Source of the DNA: JBEKHT01 sp050012135
GTDB taxonomy: Bacteria > Chloroflexota > Anaerolineae > Anaerolineales > RBG-16-64-43
Assembly (NCBI GenBank): GCA_050012135.1
Contig: JBEKHT010000002.1
Span: 1-64,000, forward strand
Length of the DNA: 64,000 nucleotides
Reading direction: 5' to 3'
The notes beneath the pieces were generated by a model that did not search any database, was not told the DNA's origin, and saw nothing but the letters and a program-made list of their open reading frames with translations. Shown here piece after piece: positions 17,509-27,400 of the stretch (position 1 is its first letter; each line of letters opens with the position of its first letter). The translations under genes and the position numbers were made by a program.

Positions 17509-18239
17509 TACTTCCACCTCCTCGCCTCGACGAAGCGCGTGCCCAAGAACAGGGCCAGGGCCGTGAGGCTGAGGTAGTAGGCCAGGTCGCGAGTGTCAAT
17601 TACTCCCGCGTACCCCGTGTTGAAGAAGTGCGCTGAGAAGTCGAGGTAGTTGAACAGCGTGGTTAACCCGCCCGAGCTGACCTGGGCCGCAAGTCCCATG
17701 ATCCAGAGCACCAGGAGAATCCCCAGCGAGGTGAAATAGGCGGCAATAGCGTTCGCGAAGAGGGCCGAGGCCATCACCCCGATCGCGACCATGGCCGAGA
17801 GCATGAGAAGCATGCCCAGGTAGGCGCTGACCAGGGGGCCTTGGTCAATGCCCGGCGAGGTGATCATGTTGAGGAGGATGGGGTAGAACCAGGTGACGGC
17901 AAGGATAATGACGCCGAAACCCATGGCGCCCAGCCACTTGCCCACCACCATCTCCCAATCCCGGACCGGCGCCGTGAGCAAGAGCTCAATCGTCCCGCTG
18001 CGCTGCTCATCCGAAATCAGCCGCATGGTGATGGCGGGCATCCCGAAGAGGAGCAGGGTGGCCAGAGGTGATAGAGACGAGTTCGGGTCGGGCGGGGTCT
18101 GATTCAACAGGGAAGATCCCAGGTTCGCGTAGAACAGCAGGCCCAGGATCAGGAAGATGGCGGCCGCGACCGCGTAGGCGATAGGGGACACAAAATAATG
18201 GCGAAACTCTCGTGCCGCGATCGTCCACATGTTGCGCAT
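17508..18239 (-). CDS. ABC-2 type permease (GldF-like)
   Basis: A 243-residue, six-helix permease. It begins MRNMWTIAAREFRHYFVSPIAY, the usual cytoplasmic elbow of ABC-2 permeases, and contains ISDEQRSGTIELLLTAPVRDWEMVVGKWLGA, the hallmark of this group. AAGGAG precedes the ATG. Lies between the ATPase and GldG-like genes and overlaps the latter. Confidence 0.9.
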   Translation of the reverse strand: MRNMWTIAAREFRHYFVSPIAYAVAAAIFLILGLLFYANLGSSLLNQTPPDPNSSLSPLATLLLFGMPAITMRLISDEQRSGTIELLLTAPVRDWEMVVGKWLGAMGFGVIILAVTWFYPILLNMITSPGIDQGPLVSAYLGMLLMLSAMVAIGVMASALFANAIAAYFTSLGILLVLWIMGLAAQVSSGGLTTLFNYLDFSAHFFNTGYAGVIDTRDLAYYLSLTALALFLGTRFVEARRWK

Positions 18240-18256
18240 GAAGAGGAACTCCTTGG

Positions 18257-19195
18257 TCAGGCTGGCTTGGCTTTAGAGGCCACGTCGGAATGGGTGAGCT
18301 CCAGGAAGATCGCCTCCAAGCTCATCCCCTGCACATGCATCTCCAGCAGATCCTGTCCGTCGTCCACGAGGGCGCGGGCGATCTCCGGTCGGGCCTCGAC
18401 CCCCGGAGCGGTTTCCACCTCGAATTCCCCTTTGCCCCGCGGGCTCACGAGGTTGACCCCTCGTATCTTCTTGAGCAGATTCTCTACCCCCTCGGGCTGG
18501 CCGGCCACCCGCACCGTGAGCCGCTCGGCCCCCGCCAACCGCGCCTGCAGATGTTCCGGGGTATCTTCCGCAACGATTTTCCCCTTGTTGATGATCAGGA
18601 CCCGGTTGCAGACTTGCTGGGCCTCACTGAGGATGTGGGTAGAGAGCATGACCGTATGGTCGTGCCCGATTTCGCGGATCATCTCACGCACCTCAACCAC
18701 TTGGGCGGGGTCGAGCCCGAGGGTCGGTTCATCCAGGATGAGCACCTCGGGCTGGTGGAGAAGCGCCTGGGCCAAACCGACGCGTTGCCGCAATCCTTTG
18801 GAGAGATTACCGATGAACGAATCGGCCCGATCCTCCAAATGCATCCTTTCAATCGCCTCATCCACGTGGGCATCCGCATCCGGCACGTGACGCAGGGAGG
18901 CCATGAAGTCCAGGTATTCCTGGACGCTCATCTCAGGGTAAAGCGGGACCGTCTCGGGGAGATAGCCGACGCGCTTGCGGACCTCGAGCGACTGATCCAC
19001 CACGTCGAATCCCGCGACGCGCGCGCTGCCCTCATTGGGGGGCATATAACCGGTCAGGATCCGCATGGTCGTCGTCTTCCCCGCTCCGTTGGGGCCGAGG
19101 AATCCCACGATCTCCCCCTTAGCGGCGCTAAAGGTGAGCCCGTCGATAGCCTTGCGAGGCCCATACCACTTGCCCAGATTCTCTGCTTGGATCAT
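18257..19195 (-). CDS. ABC transporter ATP-binding protein (GldA-like)
   Basis: Energises the export complex. 312 residues: Walker A GPNGAGKTT with Lys40, Q-loop region VGYLPE, signature LSKGLRQRVGLAQAL, Walker B VLILDEPTLGLDP and switch His in STHILSEAQQVC. A C-terminal ~90-residue extension is typical for the CcmA/NatA/GldA group. First gene of a four-gene operon read leftwards (ATPase, permease, GldG-like, DUF4340). Confidence 0.93.
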   Translation of the reverse strand: MIQAENLGKWYGPRKAIDGLTFSAAKGEIVGFLGPNGAGKTTTMRILTGYMPPNEGSARVAGFDVVDQSLEVRKRVGYLPETVPLYPEMSVQEYLDFMASLRHVPDADAHVDEAIERMHLEDRADSFIGNLSKGLRQRVGLAQALLHQPEVLILDEPTLGLDPAQVVEVREMIREIGHDHTVMLSTHILSEAQQVCNRVLIINKGKIVAEDTPEHLQARLAGAERLTVRVAGQPEGVENLLKKIRGVNLVSPRGKGEFEVETAPGVEARPEIARALVDDGQDLLEMHVQGMSLEAIFLELTHSDVASKAKPA

Positions 19196-19267
19196 CCCAA
19201 CCTCAGCTAGGGGAACGCAAATTGCGAGACTCCACGGCTGGAGCGGAAGCCTCGGCCCGACCCCTAG

Positions 19268-19295
19268 TTTGTACAGCCGATTGGCGCCCTGTCAA
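19268..19295 (-). promoter_or_regulatory. Promoter of the GldA/F/G-like operon
   Basis: Minus-strand TTGACA (19295-19290), a 16-nt spacer and TACAAA (19273-19268). Leader of about 65 nt to the ATG. Confidence 0.6.
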
Positions 19296-20054
19296 GGGAA
19301 GGGGGAGTCTCTTAATGTAACCTTTATTTCCCCCTTCGTCGTCCGAATTGAACCGGCCACTCTATCCGCTTTGACGCAGGCCATCCGTCGCCGCCCGGGT
19401 CTCGCGTCCCGGACACTCGCCTTGCCTGAGGCTTGGCCAGGCCAAGGTCGGACGCGGACCCGCCCGAAAGCGAGAGGACCCCAGTTCCACAGCTTGGAGA
19501 AGGACGACAGAGATCGGCGTCCCAGACCCTGGCTCGCGGCGAGCGCAAGGAGCTTTCAGGCGACCCCATGTCTCTCAGGCACAAACGCCTCGTGATGTGC
19601 TCGCTGGACCCAGCGAGAGCATATGCCGGGCCCGAGGAGGTGGCGGATCCTTGGGCCCCGTCAGAAGAGGCTGGCTCCTCCGCGAGCCCCCACACCGGAG
19701 TGATGCGCGGATCTTGGCTCCAGGATTGCGCGGATGGGATGTCGGCCGCCTCCCCGGGCATGGCCGCTTCGGAGCTGACGCACCAGCCGTTCCGCCATGC
19801 GAATTCCGAGCTCAAGCTCGGATCGGTGCGTGGGTGTGCCACTCCAGCGCGCCCTAAGGAGCCGGCCTTCCGCGAGCGCGGCTTGCGGAAGGATAACCCG
19901 ATGGCTGAGGCATCCGCCGCAGAGGGGCACCCGGCCGACATTTCTCAGCCCCGGGCGACTTTGCGTCCATTTCACCCCCAGGCTCCGAGTCCCAGAGGCC
20001 GGTATTGAATACGGTGATGCCGGAAGTTATCTTTGACCTCCGCTCCCAAATTGC
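19296..20054. other. 760-nt gap without a convincing gene
   Basis: Long frames on both strands overlap one another, and their translations lack any family signal or SD-linked start. No RNA gene or repeat was recognised. It separates the divergent ABC operon and hppA promoters. Confidence 0.55.
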
Positions 20055-20083
20055 TTGACATGCCCTCACCGCTCCGGTAGAAT
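20055..20083 (+). promoter_or_regulatory. Promoter of hppA
   Basis: Consensus TTGACA (20055-20060), exactly 17 nt, then TAGAAT (20078-20083). Predicted leader of about 60 nt with GAGGAG ahead of the ATG. Confidence 0.85.
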
Positions 20084-20151
20084 GCCCGCGCCAGCAATAT
20101 GAGGAACCGCCAAGCGATCCGTCGCAGCCAAAACGAGGAGATTCTCCTGCC

Positions 20152-22479
20152 ATGATGTATGGTCTTTCTCTCTTTGAGCAGGTCGCGATCCTAACGGTAC
20201 TGGGCATTGCCGTCCTGGGGCTCTTGTATGCCCTTTTCCTTCGCGCTCAGGTTTTGCGCCAGCCCAAGGGCGACGCCGAGATGGTCGCGGTATGGAACGC
20301 CATCCGCGAGGGAGCCGATGCCTACTTGCGGCGTCAGCTCGTCACGATTCTGCCCGTCATCGCGATCCTAACCTTTGCACTCTTTTTCTCCGTTTATCTG
20401 GTGCCCCCCTCCGCGGGAGCCGTGCAACGGTTCTCGGGCCAGTCGGCGGACGCAATCCGGATCATTGTCGGACTCAGTCGGGCGATTGCCTTTGTGATGG
20501 GTGCCGGTTTCTCCCTGCTGGTGGGCCAGCTGGGCATGCGCATGGCGCTGCAGGGGAACGTGCGCGTCGCGAATGCAGCCCGGACCTCATTTGATGCCTC
20601 CCTGCGGATTGCCTATCGGGCGGGCACAATCACGGGCATGCTGACGGATGGGCTCGGGCTCTTGGGCGGAACCCTGATCTTCATCATTTTCGGTGTGGCC
20701 GCGCCCGATGTTCTCCTGGGCTTCGGCTTTGGCGGGACTCTCCTGGCCTTGTTCATGAGGGTGGGGGGAGGGATCTTCACCAAGGCCGCGGATGTGGGCG
20801 CGGACCTGGTAGGCAAGATCGAAGCGGGCATCCCCGAAGACGATCTGCGCAATCCGGCCGTGGTAGCCGACCTGGTAGGGGACAATGTCGGCGACTGTGC
20901 GGGCATGGCGGCGGACATCTTTGAGTCCTACGAGGTGACCATCGTTGCGGGGCTGATTCTTGGGGTGGCCTTGTACCAGATCACGGGGCAGATGCAGTGG
21001 ATCGTCTACCCGCTCCTGGTGCGCGGGATTGGAGTGCTGTCTTCGATTGTGGGGACGTACGCGGTGCGGGGTGGGCCGGGAAAGAGCGGGGATGCCATGG
21101 CCTCGATCTTCCGCGGGTACCTGACCTCGGCCGGGATCTCGGTCGTGCTGTTTGGCGCCGTGGCCCTGGCGTACATGCGCGGGATTCCTGGGAGTTGGTG
21201 GCGGCCTTACCTGGCCACCGCGGCGGGGGTGGTCCTGGCCATTTGTATAGATCGCCTCGTCGACTATTTCACCGGAACTCACAATGCGCCGGTGCAAGAA
21301 ATCAAGAAGGCTGCCGCGACAGGCCCTGCGACGATGATCCTTTCGGGCCTCGCGAGCGGCTACGAGTCCTCGGTTTGGGCGATTCTGGTGATTGCGGTCA
21401 CGCTCTTTGCCTCGATCCTTATCTTCGCCGGGGTGCCGGCCGCCAGCGAGAGCGTGCGCGTCACCTATATATTGTATGGTGTGGCGATGACGGGGATTGG
21501 GATGCTCACCCTGACGGGCAACACGGTGGCGATGGACTCCTATGGGCCGATTTCGGACAACGCCAATGGGATCGGGGAGATGGCCTGGCACGGGCGGGAT
21601 GATCCGGACACCCTCAGGGCGCGCCAGATCATGGCCGACCTGGATTCGGTCGGCAACACGACGAAGGCCATCACCAAAGGGGTGGCCATTGGGTCGGCGG
21701 TGATCGCGGCCGTGGCCTTGTTTGGGTCGTTCATGGTGGATGTGAGCAAGGTTCAGGCGATGCTGCACGTTCCCGTTGAGCAGCAGCTCGCGTCCATTGG
21801 GATTCGCGTTTCGATTCCGCAGGTGTTTGTGGGACTTCTTATCGGTGGGGCGTTGCCGTGGCTCTTCTCAAGCTTCGCGATCCAGGCTGTGAGCCGAGCG
21901 GCCTCCCTGATCGTGGAGGAGGTGCGGAGGCAATTCCGAGGCGGGGTCCTGGAGGGTCGGGTCAAGCCGGACTATCGACAGCCGGTGGCCATTTCAACCC
22001 GGGCAGCTCAGAAAGAGTTGATCAGCCTGGGGTTGCTTGGCGTCGTCAGTCCTATCGTGGTGGGTCTGCTTCTTCAGGTGGAGGCCTTGGGCGGGTTCCT
22101 GGCGGGGGCCATTCTCTCCGGGCAGCTACTGGCCGTTTTCATGGCCAATGCCGGTGGCGCCTGGGACAACGCGAAGAAACTCATTGAAGACGAGCCCTCA
22201 GACCCGGCCCACAATCTGGGCAAGGGTTCGGAGCGCCACAAAGCCGGGGTGGTTTGCGACACGGTGGGTGACCCTCTGAAGGACACCGCCGGCCCGGCGC
22301 TCAATCCAATGATCAAGGTCGTGAACATGGTTTCGGTGATCGTTGCTCCGATCATCGTGCAATACCGTCACCTGGGGGTGGGCGGCTGGGTCGCGGTGGC
22401 GGTCCTGATCGCGGCGCTCGGCTGGGCGGTCTGGCAAAGCAAGAAGCCTTCACCCGAAGTCAAGGTCGAAGCCTCCTGA
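20152..22479 (+). CDS. hppA: K+-independent membrane-bound pyrophosphatase (H+-pumping type)
   Basis: Couples hydrolysis of PPi to ion pumping across the membrane. 775 residues with about 16 membrane segments. Substrate motifs are intact: DVGADLVGKIEAGIPEDDLRNP, DNVGDCAGMAADIFESYE, MDSYGPISDNANGIGE, and near the C-terminus GGAWDNAKKLIE and DTVGDPLKDTAGPALNP. The selectivity segment reads GNTTKAITKG: Lys505 (Ala in K+-dependent enzymes) and Thr508 mark the K+-independent, H+-pumping class. GAGGAG precedes the ATG doublet. Monocistronic, with its own strong promoter. Confidence 0.96.
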   Translation: MMYGLSLFEQVAILTVLGIAVLGLLYALFLRAQVLRQPKGDAEMVAVWNAIREGADAYLRRQLVTILPVIAILTFALFFSVYLVPPSAGAVQRFSGQSADAIRIIVGLSRAIAFVMGAGFSLLVGQLGMRMALQGNVRVANAARTSFDASLRIAYRAGTITGMLTDGLGLLGGTLIFIIFGVAAPDVLLGFGFGGTLLALFMRVGGGIFTKAADVGADLVGKIEAGIPEDDLRNPAVVADLVGDNVGDCAGMAADIFESYEVTIVAGLILGVALYQITGQMQWIVYPLLVRGIGVLSSIVGTYAVRGGPGKSGDAMASIFRGYLTSAGISVVLFGAVALAYMRGIPGSWWRPYLATAAGVVLAICIDRLVDYFTGTHNAPVQEIKKAAATGPATMILSGLASGYESSVWAILVIAVTLFASILIFAGVPAASESVRVTYILYGVAMTGIGMLTLTGNTVAMDSYGPISDNANGIGEMAWHGRDDPDTLRARQIMADLDSVGNTTKAITKGVAIGSAVIAAVALFGSFMVDVSKVQAMLHVPVEQQLASIGIRVSIPQVFVGLLIGGALPWLFSSFAIQAVSRAASLIVEEVRRQFRGGVLEGRVKPDYRQPVAISTRAAQKELISLGLLGVVSPIVVGLLLQVEALGGFLAGAILSGQLLAVFMANAGGAWDNAKKLIEDEPSDPAHNLGKGSERHKAGVVCDTVGDPLKDTAGPALNPMIKVVNMVSVIVAPIIVQYRHLGVGGWVAVAVLIAALGWAVWQSKKPSPEVKVEAS

Positions 22480-23108
22480 AAGCCCTGTCGAGGCTGGACG
22501 CGAGGTGAGAATCGGCCCGGGAAGATACCCGGGCCGATTCTCCTGACGGCGTCGATCGAATCCGGGATTGCGCCACCGGGTCCCGATCCGGGTCCGATGC
22601 CTGAACCATTTCTTGGGGGGAAAGCGGCCATGCGGAACACGGCCGCCAGTTGGCGAGGAGACGCTTGGCTTCCGTCGTAGGAGAGTCCGGCAAATCGGGA
22701 AAGCAGGCGCACGATCCTCCGATTCTTGAACTGGATCTCTTCGAGCCTCAAGTAGGTCTCCTCTTCGCCCAGGAGGCGGACGGCGGGCTCAAATCGTCTG
22801 CGGCCGATCCGAGCCTCCACCGCTCCAGCGGCAACCACATTCCTCAGCCAGTTCATTTGAGGCTCTCGCGCCGCCACGGCCATGGCCTCACCCGAAGCTC
22901 CGTCGTAGTGCAGGACAATCAGCAGGGCGTAACGCCTCCGTCCCGTCTGCCGGCCTCGGTGAACGAGGAGCAGGAACCTTTGACCGAAGACTGGACCCAT
23001 CCCCAGGCGGTGCAGGAGAACGGGAATCCGCAGAATCCGGCGAATGTGGAAAGAGGGCTCGCGCGGTCTCAGAGGGACCAAGGCGGGGTTGTGCGAAGCA
23101 GGCTCCAA
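22368..23108 (-). CDS. Deazaflavin-type nitroreductase family protein (DUF385/Ddn-like)
   Basis: The core between about 23060 and 22610 carries the family pattern: hydrophobic LLHRLGMGPVFG, then FLLLVHRGRQTGRRRYALLIVLHYD, ATP-independent flavin-fold strands (PQMNWLRNVVAAGAVEARIG) and the terminal LSYDGSQASPRQLAAVFRMAAFPPR. Relatives bind F420 or similar deazaflavins. The family normally ends at this last motif, but no stop follows here. The frame continues about 80 residues through a large hairpin and into the antisense of the hppA 3' end. No SD-supported start exists; TTG at 23108 or 23081 is possible. It may be a decaying gene. Confidence 0.6.
   Translation of the reverse strand: MEPASHNPALVPLRPREPSFHIRRILRIPVLLHRLGMGPVFGQRFLLLVHRGRQTGRRRYALLIVLHYDGASGEAMAVAAREPQMNWLRNVVAAGAVEARIGRRRFEPAVRLLGEEETYLRLEEIQFKNRRIVRLLSRFAGLSYDGSQASPRQLAAVFRMAAFPPRNGSGIGPGSGPGGAIPDSIDAVRRIGPGIFPGRFSPRVQPRQGFQEASTLTSGEGFLLCQTAQPSAAIRTATATQPPTPR
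22507..22542. terminator. Strong palindrome after hppA
   Basis: A perfect 15-bp stem (22507-22521 with 22528-22542) and 6-nt AAGATA loop, 28 nt after the hppA stop. There is no T-tract, so it may act as a 3'-end stabiliser or factor-dependent terminator rather than an intrinsic one. Confidence 0.6.
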
Positions 23109-23366
23109 TTCTTGGACCTGAGGGGCTGGAATCCCCGGGGGAGGGCCTTGGGGGGAACAAGGGGGGCGGACCCCCCTCCGGATCGCCTTGGAGGCCCGTC
23201 CGCGCCGTCGGCTAATTCTATCCGAGACCGGCGCGGGGGCGGGACTGCGGAGACCACCAGAATCTCGAGAAGGCCCACCGCATGGGTCCTGGGGGATGAC
23301 CGTGCCCGCGTCCAGTCCACGCGGCACCCTCCTGCCCAGTCGCGAGGCTGGCTGGGTGACTGCCTG

Positions 23367-23372
23367 TATAAT
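23367..23372 (+). promoter_or_regulatory. -10 box of the HDAC-like gene
   Basis: Perfect TATAAT. A GTG in the reading frame of the next gene starts 8 nt downstream (23381) and no SD precedes either candidate start, compatible with a leaderless transcript. The -35 is not recognisable. Confidence 0.5.
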
Positions 23373-23410
23373 TCAATTGGGTGGCCACCTGCTCGCCTGC
23401 GAATGATTCG

Positions 23411-24424
23411 ATGCCCATCGCCTGCAGCCTCGTGCTTTCGCCCGAACACCGCGATCCGGATCATCCCGAATCCCCTGATCGATTCCGCTCTTTCACACAG
23501 ATCCAGGCCTCATCGATTGCTTCGAAGATCAACTGGATCGATCCCCAGGAGGCCTCGCTCGATTCGGTTCGGGCTGTTCATCGCGACGAGATGCTCGAGG
23601 ACTTGCGGGCTGCATGCCGGCAAGCCCCGGCGATCATCGACGGAGCGCCCACCTATGTCTCCCGAGAGTCATTTCACTCCGCGCTCATGGCCGCAGGGGG
23701 AACGCTGGCCTGCTCGAGTGCGATCCTGCATGGAGATGCCAGCCGGGGATTCGCGCTGGTTCGCCCGCCGGGCCACCATGCTGAACCCGATCATCCCATG
23801 GGTTTCTGCCTCTTCAACAACGTGGCCATTGCCGTTCGCGACGCCCTGGCAAAAGGAATCTCTTCGGCTCTCGTCGTAGATTTTGATGCCCATCACGGCA
23901 ATGGCACAGAGCATGCCTTCTGGGCGGAGCCGAGGGTGGCCTACTTCTCAACCCACCAGGGAGGGATTTATCCTGGAAGCGGCTTCGAGGACGAGGCTCC
24001 ACATGCCCGCGGACGGATTGTCAATGTGCCCTTTCCTGCCTACGCCGGCGACGGGGCGTTTGGACTCGCCTATGAGCAGCTCATCGTGCCACAGGCGCGG
24101 GCCTTCCGGCCGCAGATGCTGTTTGTTTCCGCCGGGTTTGACGGCCACTGGGTGGATCCGTTGACCTCGCTGGCCGTGACCACCCGGGGGTTCTACGAAC
24201 TCACCCTGGGTCTGGTGGCCCTGGCAGAAGAACTGTGCCATGGGCGAGTTCTGTTCGTCCTCGAGGGGGGGTATGATCCGCGCGCTCTGGCGATCAACTG
24301 CCTTGCGGTTCTCTGCGCGCTGGCGGACGAGGCCTGTCCCCAGGATCCCTTTGGCCCCGCTCAGACTCCGCCTGTGGATGCGGGTGCCCAGATCGACCGA
24401 GTTCGCAGGCTTCACCGATTGTGA
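23411..24424 (+). CDS. Histone deacetylase-like amidohydrolase
   Basis: A zinc hydrolase of the arginase/deacetylase fold that removes acetyl or acyl groups from amines; bacterial members act on acetyl-polyamines, acetoin-related or unknown substrates. About 337 residues. Active-site motifs are all present: RPPGHHAEPD, the metal site DFDAHHGNGT, SAGFDGH and LEGGYD. The start MPIACSLVLSPEHRDPDHPESPDRF matches family N-termini, but the GTG at 23381 (10 residues earlier) is favoured if the mRNA is leaderless. The true substrate cannot be told from sequence. Confidence 0.92.
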   Translation: MPIACSLVLSPEHRDPDHPESPDRFRSFTQIQASSIASKINWIDPQEASLDSVRAVHRDEMLEDLRAACRQAPAIIDGAPTYVSRESFHSALMAAGGTLACSSAILHGDASRGFALVRPPGHHAEPDHPMGFCLFNNVAIAVRDALAKGISSALVVDFDAHHGNGTEHAFWAEPRVAYFSTHQGGIYPGSGFEDEAPHARGRIVNVPFPAYAGDGAFGLAYEQLIVPQARAFRPQMLFVSAGFDGHWVDPLTSLAVTTRGFYELTLGLVALAEELCHGRVLFVLEGGYDPRALAINCLAVLCALADEACPQDPFGPAQTPPVDAGAQIDRVRRLHRL

Positions 24425-24450
24425 TCTGGGGCTCAATCTTTCCCCGGCAG

Positions 24451-24479
24451 TTGCAGTTTCGAATGAGATGGTGCATACT
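24451..24479 (+). promoter_or_regulatory. Promoter of the TPR/PDWL-repeat gene
   Basis: TTGCAG (24451-24456), a 17-nt spacer and CATACT (24474-24479). The leader would be only about 10 nt. Confidence 0.5.
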
Positions 24480-24495
24480 TTAATGAGGATTGGCG

Positions 24496-27400
24496 ATGGC
24501 CGAGATATCGTTGCGCGCCTACGAGCAAGATATCCAGGAGATGATCGATCATGGGCACTTCGACGAGGCTGTCGCCCATTGTCAGAACATCCTCGCTCGC
24601 TTTCCCAAGCACGTAGAAACCTACCGACTCCTCGGCAAAGCCTACCTGGAGCAGGGCCGCCACGCCGACGCCGCGGACATCTTTCAACGAGTCCTATCCG
24701 CCATCCCGGATGACTTCCTTTCCCATGTCGCCATGGCCATTATGGGTGAAGATGCCGGGAATCTCGATACGGCCATATGGCACATGGAGCGGGCGTTTGA
24801 GGTCAATCCCTCCAACCCGACGGTCCAACAGGAAGTGCGGCGCTTGCGAGGTCTGCGGGACGGCGTCGAGCCGTCACGACTGCGCATGACCCAGGCCTCT
24901 CTGGCCCGCATGTACCTGAAAGGGCGGCTGGACGCCCAGGCTGCCGCGGAGGTGAACTCCGCCCTCAAGGATGATCCTGATCGCCCCGACCTCCTGGTGG
25001 TCCTTGCCAACGCCTACTGGCAGATGGGGAAGCTCGCCGAGGGTGCCGAGGTCTGCAACCGGATCCTGGACAAGCTTCCTTTCTGCCTGGAGGCGAATCA
25101 AATCCTGGCTCGAATCTTATGGAAGACGGGGCGCAAGGAGGAAGCGCAGGGTGTCTTCCGTCGCCTCGCTGCCCTGGATCCGTATGTAGGTGTGCGCCCG
25201 CCCACCGATGATGGCAGGATGCCGGATGTCCCCTCCGGTGCCGTTCTGGTGGAGCGGCTGTCGTGGACCCCTCCGCTGCAGGAGCAAAAGGGGCCGCCTC
25301 CCGGTTGGGCGGAGGGTCTCGGGCTAAAGAAGCAAGAGCCTGGGAAGGTCGAAATCCCAGAATGGCTGGAACCGAGTAAGCCTTTTCCGGTGGAGGCGTC
25401 AACTCCTTTCAGTGCGGAAGCCGAGGAGAGCCCATTCCACCCGCCGGACTGGCTGGGGGAGGCGGCGGCAGAGATTCCAGGCGCATCCGATATGCAGGCG
25501 GATCAACTGCTGGGTCCTGAGGAGCCAGAAGCAGCGCTTGCGCGTATGGGCCAAGAACTCCCCGACTGGCTGAAACCGGGATCCGCTTCGGAGGCGGCGC
25601 CCCCAGCCCCGCCCAAGCCCTCCGACTGGTTGACGCCTGAGAGCCCCAAGAAGGAAGAGCCCAGCGGGGACTTTGCCGACTGGTTGAAGGCCGTGGGAGG
25701 AGAAGAGAGCTTAACCCGGGCAGGGGAGGGCTTGCCGGAATGGCTCAAGCCCGAGGGCGGGGCAGCCCAGCCGGCGGAGCCAGCCGAGGCACTACCCGAC
25801 TGGCTCAAAGGACAGGCGCCGGAGTCGGGCCAAACGACGGAAGAATACCCGGAGATTCCGTTGGAGCATCCCTCCGGCGAAGAGGCGCCGCTCAGGCGAG
25901 AGGGCGGTTTGGATTGGTTCCCCCAGACGGGAGCAGAGCCGGTGGTTTCTCCCTTCGATCTGGCCGCGGCCGGCAAAACGGGCGCCAGTGAGAAGCTACC
26001 TGAGTGGCTGGAGGCCGAACTGCGGGAGGCCCCGGGCATAACGTCACAGGAGATTGCCCCCGCCGAGCAGGGGAAAGGCATGGTCCACCCTGCCGAAGCG
26101 CCCCCTCTTTCTGGCGGCGAGCCCCCATCCTGGTTGAAGGCGGCTGGCGTGGACGGCTCTCTGTTCTCGGAGGCCGCCGAGGGACCCGAGCCAGTGTCAA
26201 CCGGCCCAACGGGCGAGGTGGCGCCAGCCGTGCCCGCGACGGAGCTCCCCGATTGGCTCCAGGCCGAAATGGCCGGTCCGGCAAGTGTTCCCGGCCAAGC
26301 CCCGGTGCCTGATTGGTTGCGCACGGAGGTTAGCAAAGAGGAGGAGAAGACCCCCGAGTCCACAGACTTGGCCAAGCCGAAGGGCATGGCGGGTCCTGTT
26401 GTCGAGCCGTCCAAGGAGAAAGAGACCGAGCTTCCCGAATGGCTTGGTACAGCGCCCGCCCAGATGGCCAAGCCCGCCTCGAGCGAGCAGGAGACCTCCA
26501 CTCCGCAAGGGGAGATCCCCGATTGGCTCAAGAGAATTGCCACAGAGGCCTCTTCCGTCGCGGAGGAAGCGACGCCGCCGGAGCCGGAGACCGGCACAGG
26601 TGAGCTGCCCTCCTGGCTCGATTCGAGACAACCCGGCGCAAGTGACACTATCTCCAAGTGGCTGGGGGAGAGGCTGGGTCCGCGTCCGGGAACCGAGGAG
26701 GAAGCCGAGCCCGCGCCCGAGGCGGAGGATCTGCCAGAGTGGTTGAGGTCGCCGGCGGGGGCTGAAGCCAAGGGGGATCAGGCGGCAATTGAGGAGGTGG
26801 GACCGACACCTGAGGTGGGACCGGTGTTGCCTGAGGCGACTCCGAAAATCGAGAAGGCCGGGGAGCAGGCGCCTCCCGATTGGCTGCGGACGGCTTTGGG
26901 TCTCGCCGAGAGCGAGTTGTCTTCGGTTCTGCCCGCGCAGGAGTCCCGACCTGCCCAAACTCCGGCGCCTGAGGTCCAATTGACCCAGGCTCCAGCCGAG
27001 GAGCAAAAAGTTCCCCCGACCAAGCCCAAGCTGGCTCCGGTCCTGCCCCCCTCCATAGCGATGCCGGTCAAAGAAACCCGCCTTCCGCCCGCTGCGGAGG
27101 GCAAGCTCGAACCAGGGCCAGCGCCGAGCCCGTTCGTCCCACCGATGAACGAAGAACCCGTGGCTGCTCCACCGGAGCGCCCCGAATGGATCCCGGTGGT
27201 GGAACCAGCAGCCACTCCCGCTCTCGAACCGGTCCTGCCCCGTCGCCAAGGGCCGCTCCCGGCGCCCGCTCCCAAGGTTCCGCCGGTCGCGAAAAAGAAG
27301 TCTCGAAAGCTGACCAAAGAGGAGGCTGCGCTCTTGCTTGCTCAGGCCCGGAAGTACCTGGAGGAATCGCGCGAAGTGGATGCCGCGGTTGCCTATCAGA

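Noticed and set aside
19324..20008. Overlapping 190-205 codon frames on both strands in the gap before hppA
   Set aside because: Mutually exclusive frames, no SD and no protein-like hydrophobic pattern; the hppA promoter follows.
20587..21768. 393-codon minus-strand frame inside hppA
   Set aside because: Antisense shadow of the pyrophosphatase, His/Arg/Gln-rich with no family pattern.
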